64,000 bases of DNA. It comes from CAKSQF01 sp964582375. GTDB lineage: Bacteria; Bacillota; Clostridia; Oscillospirales; CAG-272. Location: assembly GCA_964582375.1 (NCBI GenBank), contig CAZORL010000005.1, positions 15,538-79,537 on the forward strand, read 5' to 3'. Shown here piece by piece: positions 34,694-43,210 of this stretch; position 1 is the stretch's first letter, and the number at the start of each line of letters is the position of its first letter. The translations under genes and the position numbers were made by a program. The notes below the pieces were generated by a model, which saw only the letters and a list, made by a program, of their open reading frames with translations, was not told where the DNA came from and did no database searches.

Positions 34694-35425
34694 ATGAATC
34701 AAACAATATTTGAAATTAAAGAAAATCTGCCGCTGACTGCCGATGTCTTCAAAATGACGCTGATCGGTGACACATCGGCAATAACCGCACCCGGACAGTT
34801 TGTCAATATAAAGCTTGACGGACTGTACCTTCGCCGCCCGATATCGGTCTGCGATGTCTGCGACGACCTGCTGACTCTTATCTATAAGGTGGTCGGCAAG
34901 GGAACGGAGCAAATGTCAAAAATGACGCATGGTCAAAAGCTCGACCTCTTGACGGGGCTTGGCAACGGCTACGATATGAGCCTCTCGGGCGACCATCCGC
35001 TCCTTGTCGGCGGCGGTGTCGGCGTCCCTCCGCTCTACATGCTTGCAAAAGAACTGCGCGCAAAAGGGATCTGTGTGTCGGTCGTGCTCGGATTTAACAA
35101 GGCAAGCGAGATCTTTTACGAAAAAGAGTTCGCCGATCTCGGTTGCGATGTCACCGTCGCAACGGTTGACGGAAGTTACGGTGTTGCCGGATTTGTGACC
35201 GACGCTTTGCCTGTCGATTACAGCTATTTCTACGCCTGCGGACCCGAGCCGATGCTCAAGGCTCTGTGGCGTGCGACCGCGACACTCGGTCAGATGAGCT
35301 TTGAGGAAAGAATGGGCTGTGGATTCGGCGCATGCATGGGATGCTCCTGCAAGACACTGACCGGTAACAAGCGGATCTGCAAGGACGGACCGGTTATGAA
35401 AAAGGAGGAGATCCTATGGCAGTAA
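34694..35425 (+). CDS. pyrK: PyrK, dihydroorotate dehydrogenase electron-transfer subunit
   Basis: FAD and [2Fe-2S] subunit that passes electrons from PyrD to NAD. 243 residues. The ferredoxin-reductase fold shows the FAD site LYLRRPISVCDV, the NAD-site glycine run HPLLVGGGVGVPPLYMLAKEL, and the cluster motif MGCGFGACMGCSC...RICKDGP in the last 35 residues. Ribosome site gaggaaa. It overlaps pyrD by 10 bases. Confidence 0.96.
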   Translation: MNQTIFEIKENLPLTADVFKMTLIGDTSAITAPGQFVNIKLDGLYLRRPISVCDVCDDLLTLIYKVVGKGTEQMSKMTHGQKLDLLTGLGNGYDMSLSGDHPLLVGGGVGVPPLYMLAKELRAKGICVSVVLGFNKASEIFYEKEFADLGCDVTVATVDGSYGVAGFVTDALPVDYSYFYACGPEPMLKALWRATATLGQMSFEERMGCGFGACMGCSCKTLTGNKRICKDGPVMKKEEILWQ

Positions 35426-36342
35426 CAAATAAAGGCATGAAGGTGGATCTTTGCGGCATAACGCTCGACAATCCGATAATCCCTGCCTCAGGCACGTTCG
35501 GCTACGGATATGAGTTTGCCGAACTGTACGATATAAACATACTCGGAACATTTTCGTTCAAGGGTACGACAAAAGAGCCGCGATTCGGCAATCCCACGCC
35601 GAGGATCGCCGAGTGCACATCGGGCATGATAAATGCGGTCGGACTGCAGAACCCGGGTGTGGACAGCGTTATATCGACCGAGCTTCCGAGGCTTGCAAAG
35701 TGCTTTAACAAAAAGGTAATGGCGAACGTCAGCGGATTTTCAATCGACGATTACGCATATACCTGCGAGAAGATCGACGCCTGCGAGAGTGTTGGGTGGA
35801 TAGAGGTCAATGTCAGCTGTCCGAACGTTCACGGCGGCGGAATGAGTTTCGGAACAGATCCGCACGCCGCCGCATCGGTGACAAAGGCGGTCAGAGCGGT
35901 CACAAAGAAACCGCTGATCATCAAACTCTCGCCCAACGTGACCGATATCGTATCGATCGCGGCGGCGTGCGAGGATGCAGGTGCGGACGGCATAAGTCTG
36001 ATCAATACGATGCTCGGAATGCGGATAGATCTGAGGACGAAAAAGCCGATAATCGCCAACAAAATGGGCGGATTTTCGGGTCCTGCCATCTTCCCTGTGG
36101 CAGTTCGCATGGTGTATCAGGTCGCAAATGCGGTGAGCATCCCGGTCGTCGGTATGGGCGGCGTTTCAAGTGCCGAGGATGTCATTGAAATGATGCTTGC
36201 GGGAGCGACTGCTGTCGAGGTGGGGGCTGCCAATCTCGTCGATCCGTTTGCCTGCAAGAACATAATTGAGGATCTCCCTCGCGTTATGGAAAAATACAAA
36301 ATAGAAAATTTAAGTGATATAATAGGAGCATGTAATGGGTAA
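35416..36342 (+). CDS. pyrD: PyrD, dihydroorotate dehydrogenase catalytic subunit (type 1B)
   Basis: FMN enzyme oxidising dihydroorotate to orotate with PyrK as partner. 308 residues. FMN/substrate motifs: NPIIPASGTFGYG, NAVGLQNPGVD, and the catalytic loop WIEVNVSCPNVHGGGMSF, whose Cys base marks class 1. Then IIKLSPNVTDI, the INTMLGMRID loop and GMGGVSSAEDVIEMMLAGATAVEVG. It starts inside pyrK with an internal aaaggagg ribosome site and overlaps pyrF by 8 bases, so translation is coupled. Confidence 0.97.
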   Translation: MAVTNKGMKVDLCGITLDNPIIPASGTFGYGYEFAELYDINILGTFSFKGTTKEPRFGNPTPRIAECTSGMINAVGLQNPGVDSVISTELPRLAKCFNKKVMANVSGFSIDDYAYTCEKIDACESVGWIEVNVSCPNVHGGGMSFGTDPHAAASVTKAVRAVTKKPLIIKLSPNVTDIVSIAAACEDAGADGISLINTMLGMRIDLRTKKPIIANKMGGFSGPAIFPVAVRMVYQVANAVSIPVVGMGGVSSAEDVIEMMLAGATAVEVGAANLVDPFACKNIIEDLPRVMEKYKIENLSDIIGACNG

Positions 36343-37039
36343 GGATGTAATTGTTGCCTGCGACTTTTCAAGCGCAGAAAAAACATACGAATTTCTTGAT
36401 AGATTCGAAAATTGCGGCAGAAAGCCGTTTGTAAAGATCGGAATGGAGCTTTTCTATGCGGAAGGTCCTGCGATCGTCAAGGAGATCAAGCGTCGCGGAC
36501 ATAAGATCTTCCTCGATCTTAAGCTTCACGATATTCCGAATACCGTCAAAAAGGCAATGTCGGTGCTCTCGCGTCTTGATGTCGATATCTGCAACCTCCA
36601 CGCAGGCGGCACGATCTCCATGATGGAGGCTGCCCTTGAGGGACTGACCCGTCCCGACGGAACAAGACCCCTTCTTATCGCGGTTACACAGCTGACTTCG
36701 ACCGACCAAGAGAGAATGGAGAGGGATCTTCTTATAAAAGAGCCTATCGACCGTGTCGTTATGCACTATGCTCACAATGCCAAGATCGCAGGTCTTGACG
36801 GTGTTGTCTGCTCGCCGCTTGAGGCAGGCAAGGTACACGAGGTCTGCGGAGACGCTTTCCTGACAGTCACCCCCGGCGTGCGTTTTGCCGATGGCGATGT
36901 CGGCGACCAAAAGAGGGTAATGACACCCGCCGAGGCTAAAAAGATCGGATCCGATTACATTGTTGTCGGACGCCCGATAACTGCTGCCGATGACCCTGTT
37001 GCCGCATATGAAAGATGCGTGCGTGAATTTGTTGACTGA
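36335..37039 (+). CDS. pyrF: PyrF, orotidine 5'-phosphate decarboxylase
   Basis: Forms UMP from OMP. 234 residues, the short TIM-barrel type of Bacillus. It starts DVIVACDFSSAEKT; the catalytic Lys-Asp tetrad region is KIFLDLKLHDIPNTVKKA (about 65-82); DGVVCSPLEAGK, TPGVRF and the phosphate-binding YIVVGRPITAADDP follow. The start overlaps the pyrD stop by 8 bases. It lies 9 bases before pyrE. Confidence 0.97.
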   Translation: MGKDVIVACDFSSAEKTYEFLDRFENCGRKPFVKIGMELFYAEGPAIVKEIKRRGHKIFLDLKLHDIPNTVKKAMSVLSRLDVDICNLHAGGTISMMEAALEGLTRPDGTRPLLIAVTQLTSTDQERMERDLLIKEPIDRVVMHYAHNAKIAGLDGVVCSPLEAGKVHEVCGDAFLTVTPGVRFADGDVGDQKRVMTPAEAKKIGSDYIVVGRPITAADDPVAAYERCVREFVD

Positions 37040-37048
37040 AAAGGAGAA

Positions 37049-37711
37049 ATGAAAATGCAGAGCTATAAGAGAGAGTTTATACAGTTTTTGGAGAGCGCGG
37101 GAGTGCTCAAGTTTGGCGATTTTACCGCAAAAAGCGGCAGAAAGATACCCTATTTCATCAATGCCGGTGAGATTAAGACGGGTGCGCAGATATCTCGCCT
37201 CGGAGAGTTCTACGCAAGAGCGTATACTGAAAAGCTCGGTCAGAAGAGGGCAGTGCTTTTCGGACCGGCGTACAAGGGTATTCCGATCGCCGTATCGGTA
37301 TCTTGCGCACTCACAAATCACGGACTTGACCTGCCCTTCTTCTTTAACCGCAAGGAAGAGAAGGATCACGGCGAGGGCGGCGTTTTTGTCGGATATAAGC
37401 CGAAATCGGGCGACGAGGTCGTGATCGTCGAGGATGTCATAACCGCAGGTACTGCCATCCGCGAGAGCATGGCGATCCTTTCAAAGCTTGAGGGCGTCAA
37501 GGTCGCGGCAACCTTTGTCATGGTCGATCGCATGGAAAAGGGGCTCGGTGAGAAGTCGGCAATGGCTGAGGTCGGCGAGGAGTTCGGATTCCCCGTATAC
37601 TCGGTCGTTGATGTTTACGATATCATTGAATATCTTGAAGAAGACCCCAAAAATGCCGAAAATGTGGCAAGAATAAAGAAATATCTCGAAACATACGGTG
37701 CAAAAGCCTGA
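37049..37711 (+). CDS. pyrE: PyrE, orotate phosphoribosyltransferase
   Basis: Makes OMP from orotate and PRPP. 220 residues. FGDFTAKSGRKIPYFINAGEI at the N terminus, FGPAYKGIPIAVSVSCAL, the catalytic flexible loop RKEEKDHGEGG with its Lys/His, and the PRPP motif VVIVEDVITAGTAIRES. A good ribosome site (aaaggaga) precedes the ATG. Confidence 0.97.
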   Translation: MKMQSYKREFIQFLESAGVLKFGDFTAKSGRKIPYFINAGEIKTGAQISRLGEFYARAYTEKLGQKRAVLFGPAYKGIPIAVSVSCALTNHGLDLPFFFNRKEEKDHGEGGVFVGYKPKSGDEVVIVEDVITAGTAIRESMAILSKLEGVKVAATFVMVDRMEKGLGEKSAMAEVGEEFGFPVYSVVDVYDIIEYLEEDPKNAENVARIKKYLETYGAKA

Positions 37712-37746
37712 AATTCTTTGATTTTCAGCCTTAAGAAAGGATAACC

Positions 37747-38820
37747 ATGAGAAGTATTATTGATATTACCGACCTGTCGGTGGATGAGATCGACGGGATC
37801 GTTTCGACAGCTCTTGATATTATCGAAAAACCGCAGAAATATGCGCATGTTTGCGAGGGCAAAAAGCTTGCGACCCTCTTTTTCGAGCCGTCTACAAGAA
37901 CCCGCCTCAGCTTCGAGGCGGCAATGTACGAGCTTGGCGGCAATGTGATCGGATTTTCGGCGGCGGCAAGCTCGTCCGCATCAAAGGGCGAGAGCGTTGC
38001 CGATACATCGAAGGTTATCAGCTGTTACGCCGATATCATCGCAATGCGCCATCCCAAAGAGGGTGCGGCACTTGTTGCCGCATCAAATGCACGCATTCCC
38101 GTGATCAATGCGGGCGACGGCGGACATTGCCACCCGACCCAGACGCTTGCCGATCTTTTGACCATCAGACGCGAAAAGGGAAGACTTTCCGATCTGACGA
38201 TCGGTCTTTGCGGTGACCTTAAATACGGCAGGACTGTCCATTCGCTTATCCGTGCGATGAGCAGATACGAGGGTATCAAATTCGTTCTGATCTCACCCGG
38301 TGAGCTTGCCCTCCCCGATTATGTCAAAAACGAGATGATAAACGGCGGCGTTTCCTTCGAGGAAGATCCCGATCTCGTCCATGCTCTGCCCACCCTCGAC
38401 GTTCTTTATATGACGAGAGTTCAGCAGGAGAGATTTGAGGACAGGGACGAATATCTTCGCCTCAAGGACAGCTATATACTCACCGCCGACAAGATGAACT
38501 TCGCAAAGAGCGACATGTCGGTGCTTCATCCGCTTCCCAGAGTAAACGAGATATCGGTTGCCATCGATGATGACCCGCGTGCCTGCTACTTTAAGCAGGT
38601 CGAAAACGGCAAGTATATGCGTATGGCACTTATCCTAAAGATGCTTTCGCTTGCCGACGGCAGACCCATGCCGATCGACCGATCAAAACTTGTCACATCC
38701 GAACACACATGTCAAAATCCTCGCTGTATCTTCACCTGCGAGCAGGAGCTTGCACCTCTTTTCAAAGAGGTTGACGGCTCGCTTCGCTGTCTTTACTGCG
38801 AGGAGGGGCTTACAACATAG
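37747..38820 (+). CDS. pyrB: PyrB, aspartate carbamoyltransferase fused to a PyrI-type zinc tail
   Basis: First committed pyrimidine step, carbamoyl phosphate + aspartate. 357 residues, about 45 longer than a plain catalytic chain. The catalytic part is complete: FFEPSTRTRLSFEAAMYELG (carbamoyl phosphate), GDGGHCHPTQTLADLL, TRVQQERF, and LHPLPRVNEI. From about 320 a short tail carries Cys322-x4-Cys327-x20-Cys348-x2-Cys351, which matches the zinc site of the regulatory subunit PyrI. The PyrI nucleotide-binding domain is absent. A structural role, bridging catalytic trimers without allostery, is inferred. Last gene of the pyr operon. Confidence 0.95.
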   Translation: MRSIIDITDLSVDEIDGIVSTALDIIEKPQKYAHVCEGKKLATLFFEPSTRTRLSFEAAMYELGGNVIGFSAAASSSASKGESVADTSKVISCYADIIAMRHPKEGAALVAASNARIPVINAGDGGHCHPTQTLADLLTIRREKGRLSDLTIGLCGDLKYGRTVHSLIRAMSRYEGIKFVLISPGELALPDYVKNEMINGGVSFEEDPDLVHALPTLDVLYMTRVQQERFEDRDEYLRLKDSYILTADKMNFAKSDMSVLHPLPRVNEISVAIDDDPRACYFKQVENGKYMRMALILKMLSLADGRPMPIDRSKLVTSEHTCQNPRCIFTCEQELAPLFKEVDGSLRCLYCEEGLTT

Positions 38821-38836
38821 GAAATATTTTTATGTC

Positions 38837-40237
38837 ATGAAAAAATTCATAAAAAGATCGATCGCGACTTTCCTTGTCGCATCGGCGGTCGCCGTGTCTT
38901 ATCTGCCGATATCGGCGATCGAGACTGCATATACTGTAACATCAAGATCAAAGACCACCGCAAGAGCGGCGATAATCACCGCCATAGAGAAGCTTGACAC
39001 CGACTTGCAAATGTACGAGTACAATGTCACCGTCGATGAGGTGAACGCAATATTTGACGAGCTGTTAAAGAACCCTGAGTTTTACTATGTCGGTGGCAGA
39101 TCGTATTCCTATTTCCCGTCAAGCGGGAAGGTTACGACGCTGAGGATATCATATACCGCCGACAGCTCCGAGCTCGCCGCCGCAAACGGCAAGATCAACG
39201 AGATCATCTCCGAGATGCCGAGCGATATCAAAAGCGATATCGACAAGGCACTCTGGGTGTTTGAGTATATGTGCACAAATTTCGAATATGATACCGATTT
39301 TGAATATTATCGCGCCAACGAACTGCTCGCAAACGGCAGAGGCGTCTGCAACGCATATTCACAGCTTTATGGTATAATTCTCCAACGCCTCGGTATGAGT
39401 GTCGGATATGCGACCTCGTCTGCGATGAACCATATATGGAATACGGTCATGATCGACGGCAAATGGTATCATGTCGATACCACATGGGCTGACCCGATCC
39501 CCGATCGGTTCGCACATGCGTCAAAGGCGTATTTCCTTCGCTCGGATGCCGAGATGAAAAAACTCGGGTATCACGATTGGATCTCCGATCATACCTGCGA
39601 CACCGAGTACTGCGGCGATCTTCTTGATAATTTCGAAAATTCGGGCGGATGGCTTGACGGCAGATGGTATTTTGCCGATAGAAAAGGTAAAATCTACGAG
39701 ATAGACACCAAAAATCGTACAAAACGCACAGTATTTGAGGTGGACGATCTTTGGTATGTCGATGCGTTCAGCTATTACATTAACAAATATGTCGGTGTCT
39801 GCGAATATGGCGACAAGCTTTATTATAACGGTCCCGACGGTATATATTTGCTCGATGTCAAAAGCGGAAGATCTGATCGCGTGCTGACCTACACCGATCG
39901 GCTCGTATTCGCTCTGCTTTCAAGGGATGGCTTTATCGAATATCTTGTCGGGGATGAGCCATATTCAAGCGATTGCGAGATACGCAAATTTGCGCCGATC
40001 AATTACGGCGACGCCAACGGTGACGGGAAGATCAACTCGTCCGATGTCATCCTGCTCAAAAAGTATATCGCAAATTACGACGGCAAAACAGGCACTTCAA
40101 GTGTTAATCTCCCCGGTTGCGGCGATGCCAACGGCGACGGAAAAACAACCTCTGCCGATATCATTTTGCTAAAAAAATATATCGCAAACTATGACCCTGC
40201 CACAGGCAAGTCAAGCATAACCCTCGGGGCGGGATGA
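38837..40237 (+). CDS. Secreted transglutaminase-like protein with dockerin-type repeats
   Basis: Probable surface cysteine peptidase or transglutaminase-fold protein; 466 residues. Signal peptide at about 1-26. A transglutaminase-like domain shows the triad Cys in GRGVCNAYSQLYG (about 171), His in SSAMNHIWNTV and Asp in YHVDTTWAD. A domain of about 150 residues with Trp/Tyr-rich beta repeats follows (WYFADRKGKIYEID), then two near-identical dockerin I/EF-hand loops (GDANGDGKINSSDVILLKKY and GDANGDGKTTSADIILLKKY). No cohesin is in the window, so the dockerin partner is unknown. The ATG at 38837 begins the signal peptide and lies 16 bases after pyrB, with taggaaa as ribosome site. Whether it is read through from the pyr operon is unclear. 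Confidence 0.9.
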   Translation: MKKFIKRSIATFLVASAVAVSYLPISAIETAYTVTSRSKTTARAAIITAIEKLDTDLQMYEYNVTVDEVNAIFDELLKNPEFYYVGGRSYSYFPSSGKVTTLRISYTADSSELAAANGKINEIISEMPSDIKSDIDKALWVFEYMCTNFEYDTDFEYYRANELLANGRGVCNAYSQLYGIILQRLGMSVGYATSSAMNHIWNTVMIDGKWYHVDTTWADPIPDRFAHASKAYFLRSDAEMKKLGYHDWISDHTCDTEYCGDLLDNFENSGGWLDGRWYFADRKGKIYEIDTKNRTKRTVFEVDDLWYVDAFSYYINKYVGVCEYGDKLYYNGPDGIYLLDVKSGRSDRVLTYTDRLVFALLSRDGFIEYLVGDEPYSSDCEIRKFAPINYGDANGDGKINSSDVILLKKYIANYDGKTGTSSVNLPGCGDANGDGKTTSADIILLKKYIANYDPATGKSSITLGAG

Positions 40238-40255
40238 AAAAAGATAAAAAGCGAG

Positions 40256-40564
40256 ATGTATAGAGCGGCAAAGCCCGAGACAAATCTCAAAATGCGACGC
40301 CTTGCAGTCGGTCTGCGCCAACGCAGACTTGCGGAGCTGTCGGGCATTCCGCTACGCACCATTCAGCAATATGAGCAGTGCCAAAAAAACATCAATCGAG
40401 CCGCGACAGAGTATATCGCCATGCTTGCAAAGGTACTCCGGTGCGATGAAAAAATCGAAAAAAAAGGCAGTCTCGCATGCTTGAGACTGCCTTTTTTGTG
40501 CGGCAGAGCGTCGATCTGCGCCGATATAAACAAATATCCGACATTGCGTCAAGAAGACTCTTGA
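40256..40564 (+). CDS. Small XRE-type helix-turn-helix protein, possibly decayed
   Basis: 102 residues. The first 65 form an XRE/Cro-like DNA-binding domain (MRRLAVGLRQRRLAELSGIP, then LRTIQQYEQCQKNINRA, EYIAMLAKVLRC). After that the frame runs straight through a perfect terminator hairpin (40460-40497), so the last 30 residues are Cys-rich and probably not evolved as protein. The original gene likely ended near DEKIEK and lost its stop. It begins 18 bases after the dockerin gene. It may be a truncated regulator. Confidence 0.6.
   Translation: MYRAAKPETNLKMRRLAVGLRQRRLAELSGIPLRTIQQYEQCQKNINRAATEYIAMLAKVLRCDEKIEKKGSLACLRLPFLCGRASICADINKYPTLRQEDS
40460..40497. terminator. Terminator hairpin inside the HTH reading frame
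   Basis: AAAAAAGGCAGTCTC (40460-40474) pairs exactly with GAGACTGCCTTTTTT (40483-40497). T-rich on both strands; ends the dockerin/HTH transcript. Confidence 0.93.
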
Positions 40565-40589
40565 CAATCTCGATCAAATATGGTAAAAT
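40561..40589 (+). promoter_or_regulatory. Promoter of GH5-like gene
   Basis: TTGACA (40561-40566), 17 bases, TAAAAT (40584-40589), TGG-extended. Confidence 0.93.
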
Positions 40590-40621
40590 GCATACAGCAA
40601 ACCTCGAAAGGAGCTTGATTT

Positions 40622-41701
40622 ATGAAAGAAAGATGGACAAAAGAAAAGGCGTGGGACTATTGGAGGCAAAGACCGTGGATAGTCGGTTGCAATTTCGTGC
40701 CCTCGCAGACACCCGTGCTGTCAATGTGGAAGGATGACACGCTTGAGGAGATGCTTCCGACGCTCGAGAGCGAAATGGAGCTTGCGCATTCGATCGGATT
40801 TAACAGCGTTCGAATTTGGTTTCCGTTTGACAGCTGGTATCACGAGAGAGGTGTCTGCCTTGACAGGATCGATCGCGTGCTGGGGCTTTTTTACTCGCAC
40901 GGACTGTCGGTGATGCCCGTACTCTTCAACGATTGTGTTTCGTTCGGTCGTCCCGAGAAGATCGAGATACCAAAGCCTGCCCCCGGGCACGGACATTACG
41001 ATGTCGGATGTCACGGCGGACATAAAAACAGTGCGCATATCACACCGCCCAAGGATGCGAAAGGCTGGATACTCTGGGATGAGCCCGAGTGGCAACCGAT
41101 CTGCGAGCAGTATCTTCATGACATTTTCGGACGTTTCGGCAAGGACGAAAGGATCGTTATCTGGGATCTTTGGAACGAGCCGGGCAACAGCAAGAGAGAG
41201 GAGATGAGCGTGCCCTATCTTAAGCGCACCTTTGAGATCGCGCGCGAATATGAGCCGACCGCACCGCTGACCGTTGGCGCATGGAGCTATTCGGACGATT
41301 ACGGGGCAGATCCCGAGGCAAAGCTTTCGCCGATACAGCAGCTTGCCGTCGAGCTTTCGGATATCGTGAGCTTCCATGATTACGAGCCTTTTTGGAAGGT
41401 CAAGAATATTGTTTCCGAGCTTGAAAAGGAGGGTCGCCCGATGGCAAATACCGAGTGGCTTCACCGCATTCTCGACAACAATATCGCCGATCAACTGCCA
41501 TTCTATCGGGAAAAACAGATTGCAAGCTTCAACTGGGGACTTGTTGCGGGATATTCGCAGTTCTATCTCCCTTGGGAGTGGCTTAAAGCGGCGCGCCCCG
41601 AGCTTGACTACACAAAATGGCAGCATGATCTTTTCAGAGAGGATCATACGCCGTACGATCCGCATGAGATCGAGCTGATAAAAGAACTGACAAAAGAATA
41701 A
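40622..41701 (+). CDS. Intracellular GH5-like glycoside hydrolase
   Basis: TIM-barrel hydrolase of the GH5/clan A kind, 359 residues, no signal peptide, so it acts on imported oligosaccharides or glycosides. Visible: SIGFNSVRIWFPFDSWYHE on the second strand, the acid/base Glu in IVIWDLWNEPGNSKRE (about 188), VSFHDYEPFWK, and the probable nucleophile Glu in RPMANTEWLHRI (about 279). It ends with FNWGLVAGYSQFYLPWEW. Substrate cannot be read from sequence; beta-mannan, beta-glucan or xylan fragments are usual. Strong promoter and aaaggagc ribosome site; monocistronic. Confidence 0.85.
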   Translation: MKERWTKEKAWDYWRQRPWIVGCNFVPSQTPVLSMWKDDTLEEMLPTLESEMELAHSIGFNSVRIWFPFDSWYHERGVCLDRIDRVLGLFYSHGLSVMPVLFNDCVSFGRPEKIEIPKPAPGHGHYDVGCHGGHKNSAHITPPKDAKGWILWDEPEWQPICEQYLHDIFGRFGKDERIVIWDLWNEPGNSKREEMSVPYLKRTFEIAREYEPTAPLTVGAWSYSDDYGADPEAKLSPIQQLAVELSDIVSFHDYEPFWKVKNIVSELEKEGRPMANTEWLHRILDNNIADQLPFYREKQIASFNWGLVAGYSQFYLPWEWLKAARPELDYTKWQHDLFREDHTPYDPHEIELIKELTKE

Positions 41702-41705
41702 AATG

Positions 41706-41754
41706 AAAAAATCTGTCTCAAATGCCGAAAGTCGGCATTTGAGACAGATTTTTT
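41706..41754. terminator. 23-bp bidirectional terminator
   Basis: Perfect 23-bp stem (41706-41728 / 41732-41754) with a 3-base loop and A/T runs on both ends. Shared by the GH5-like gene and the convergent ppa gene. The arm core GTCTCAAATGCC recurs in other terminators here. Confidence 0.96.
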
Positions 41755-41807
41755 GTTGAGGTGCTTTTTTGTTGAAACCCTTGCGGTGCGATCACCCATC
41801 CTCGACT

Positions 41808-42341
41808 TTATTCCGCGCCGTAGGTCTTGTTGTAATTTTCGATCGCGGCGGCGATGATCTTGGCGGCGTCTCGTTCGTCGCCGACATTGTTGACTACCGT
41901 CTCCTTATGCTCAAGCGTCTTGTAGACGGTGAAAAAGTGTTGCATCTCCTCGTAAACATGGCGAGGGAGTGCGAAGATGGAGCGGTAACCGTTGTATGTG
42001 GGGTCGGAGAAGGGTATTGCGATGATCTTCTCATCAAGCTTTCCGTTGTCCATCATTCGTATGACGCCGATCGGATAGGCGTGCACGAGTGTGAGCGGTG
42101 AGATCGACTCACTGCAGAGTATCAGAACATCAAGCGGGTCACCGTCATCTGCGTATGTGCGCGGGATGAATCCGTAATTTGCCGGGTAGTGCGTGGCGGT
42201 ATAGAGTATTCGATCGAGCTTCAGAAGTCCGGTTTCCTTATCAAGCTCATATTTGTTCTTACATCCCTTCGGGATCTCGATGACCGCATAAAAATCATCG
42301 GGGTGAACTCTGTCGGGATCTATGTCGTGCCATATGTTCAT
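41808..42341 (-). CDS. ppa: Inorganic pyrophosphatase, soluble family I
   Basis: Hydrolyses pyrophosphate, pulling biosynthetic reactions forward. 177 residues. Family I signature: IEIPKGCKNKYELDKETGLL, HYPANYGFIPRTYADDGDPLDVLIL with the metal-binding Asp triad, and KIIAIPFSDPTYNG. The ATG at 42341 is preceded by aaagga; a TTG three codons upstream is possible. It follows tpiA on the same strand, with a hairpin between them. Confidence 0.96.
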   Translation of the reverse strand: MNIWHDIDPDRVHPDDFYAVIEIPKGCKNKYELDKETGLLKLDRILYTATHYPANYGFIPRTYADDGDPLDVLILCSESISPLTLVHAYPIGVIRMMDNGKLDEKIIAIPFSDPTYNGYRSIFALPRHVYEEMQHFFTVYKTLEHKETVVNNVGDERDAAKIIAAAIENYNKTYGAE

Positions 42342-42370
42342 GCTTGTCAAATCCTTTCGTTTGTGTACAA

Positions 42371-42404
42371 ACGGGGAGTGATCCGTTGCCGAATCCCTCC
42401 CCGT
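42371..42404 (-). terminator. Hairpin after tpiA
   Basis: ACGGGGAG (42371-42378) and CTCCCCGT (42397-42404) with an 18-base loop; only a short T-rich stretch follows on the minus strand. Probably a weak terminator or attenuator before ppa. Confidence 0.55.
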
Positions 42405-42417
42405 AGATCAGATGAAA

Positions 42418-43185
42418 TTACTGTGCGGCTTCAACGATCGTGGCAAATGCATCAGCCTTGAGCGATGCTCCGCCGATCAGACCGCCGTCGATGTTCTCCA
42501 TCGCAATTAGTTCTGCCGCATTGCCTGCGTTCATCGAACCGCCGTAGAGGACGATCAGCTGACGAGCCAAAGATTTGCTGTAGAGCGATGCGACTGTCGT
42601 TCTGATGAAAGCACAGACCTCCTCAGCCTGTTCGGCAGTTGCGGTCTTGCCCGTGCCGATAGCCCATACAGGCTCGTAAGCGATGATAATGCGGTTCATC
42701 TTCTCGGCGGGAATGCCTGCCAGAGCAAGCTTTACCTGCCTTGCGACGACCTCGCTCGTGATACCTGCCTCACGCTCTGCAAGCAGTTCACCAACGCAAA
42801 CGATAGCGGTAAGATCGCTGTTTATTGCCGCCTTGGTGCGAAGGTTGACCGTTTCGTCGGTCTCGCCGAAATACTGGCGACGTTCGCTGTGACCGATAAC
42901 GACATATTTTGCGCCTGCGTCAACGAGCATCTCAGCCGAGATCTCGCCGGTGTATGCACCCTTTTTCTCGTAGTGGACATTCTGTCCGCCTACCTTTACG
43001 GCAGTACCCGCAAGTACCTTTGCCACAACGGGAATGTCGATTGCGGGAACGCAAACAACGATGTCGCAGCTGCGTCTGCCCTTGACATGCTCAAAGAGAT
43101 CAGCGGCAAATTCCTTTGCCTGCGAGGGGGTAAGATTCATTTTCCAGTTTCCCGCAATGACGGGTCTTCTTTTTCTTGCACTCAT
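42418..43185 (-). CDS. tpiA: Triosephosphate isomerase
   Basis: Interconverts dihydroxyacetone phosphate and glyceraldehyde 3-phosphate. 255 residues. VIAGNWKMNLTPSQ (catalytic Asn-Lys), VVIGHSERRQYFGE (catalytic His), IIAYEPVWAIGTGKTAT (catalytic Glu and flexible loop), and IDGGLIGGASL. Ribosome site ggagg. It lies 25 bases after pgk, so pgk-tpiA form an operon. Confidence 0.98.
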   Translation of the reverse strand: MSARKRRPVIAGNWKMNLTPSQAKEFAADLFEHVKGRRSCDIVVCVPAIDIPVVAKVLAGTAVKVGGQNVHYEKKGAYTGEISAEMLVDAGAKYVVIGHSERRQYFGETDETVNLRTKAAINSDLTAIVCVGELLAEREAGITSEVVARQVKLALAGIPAEKMNRIIIAYEPVWAIGTGKTATAEQAEEVCAFIRTTVASLYSKSLARQLIVLYGGSMNAGNAAELIAMENIDGGLIGGASLKADAFATIVEAAQ

Positions 43186-43210
43186 TTTATATATCCTCCA
43201 ATGTCAGGGA

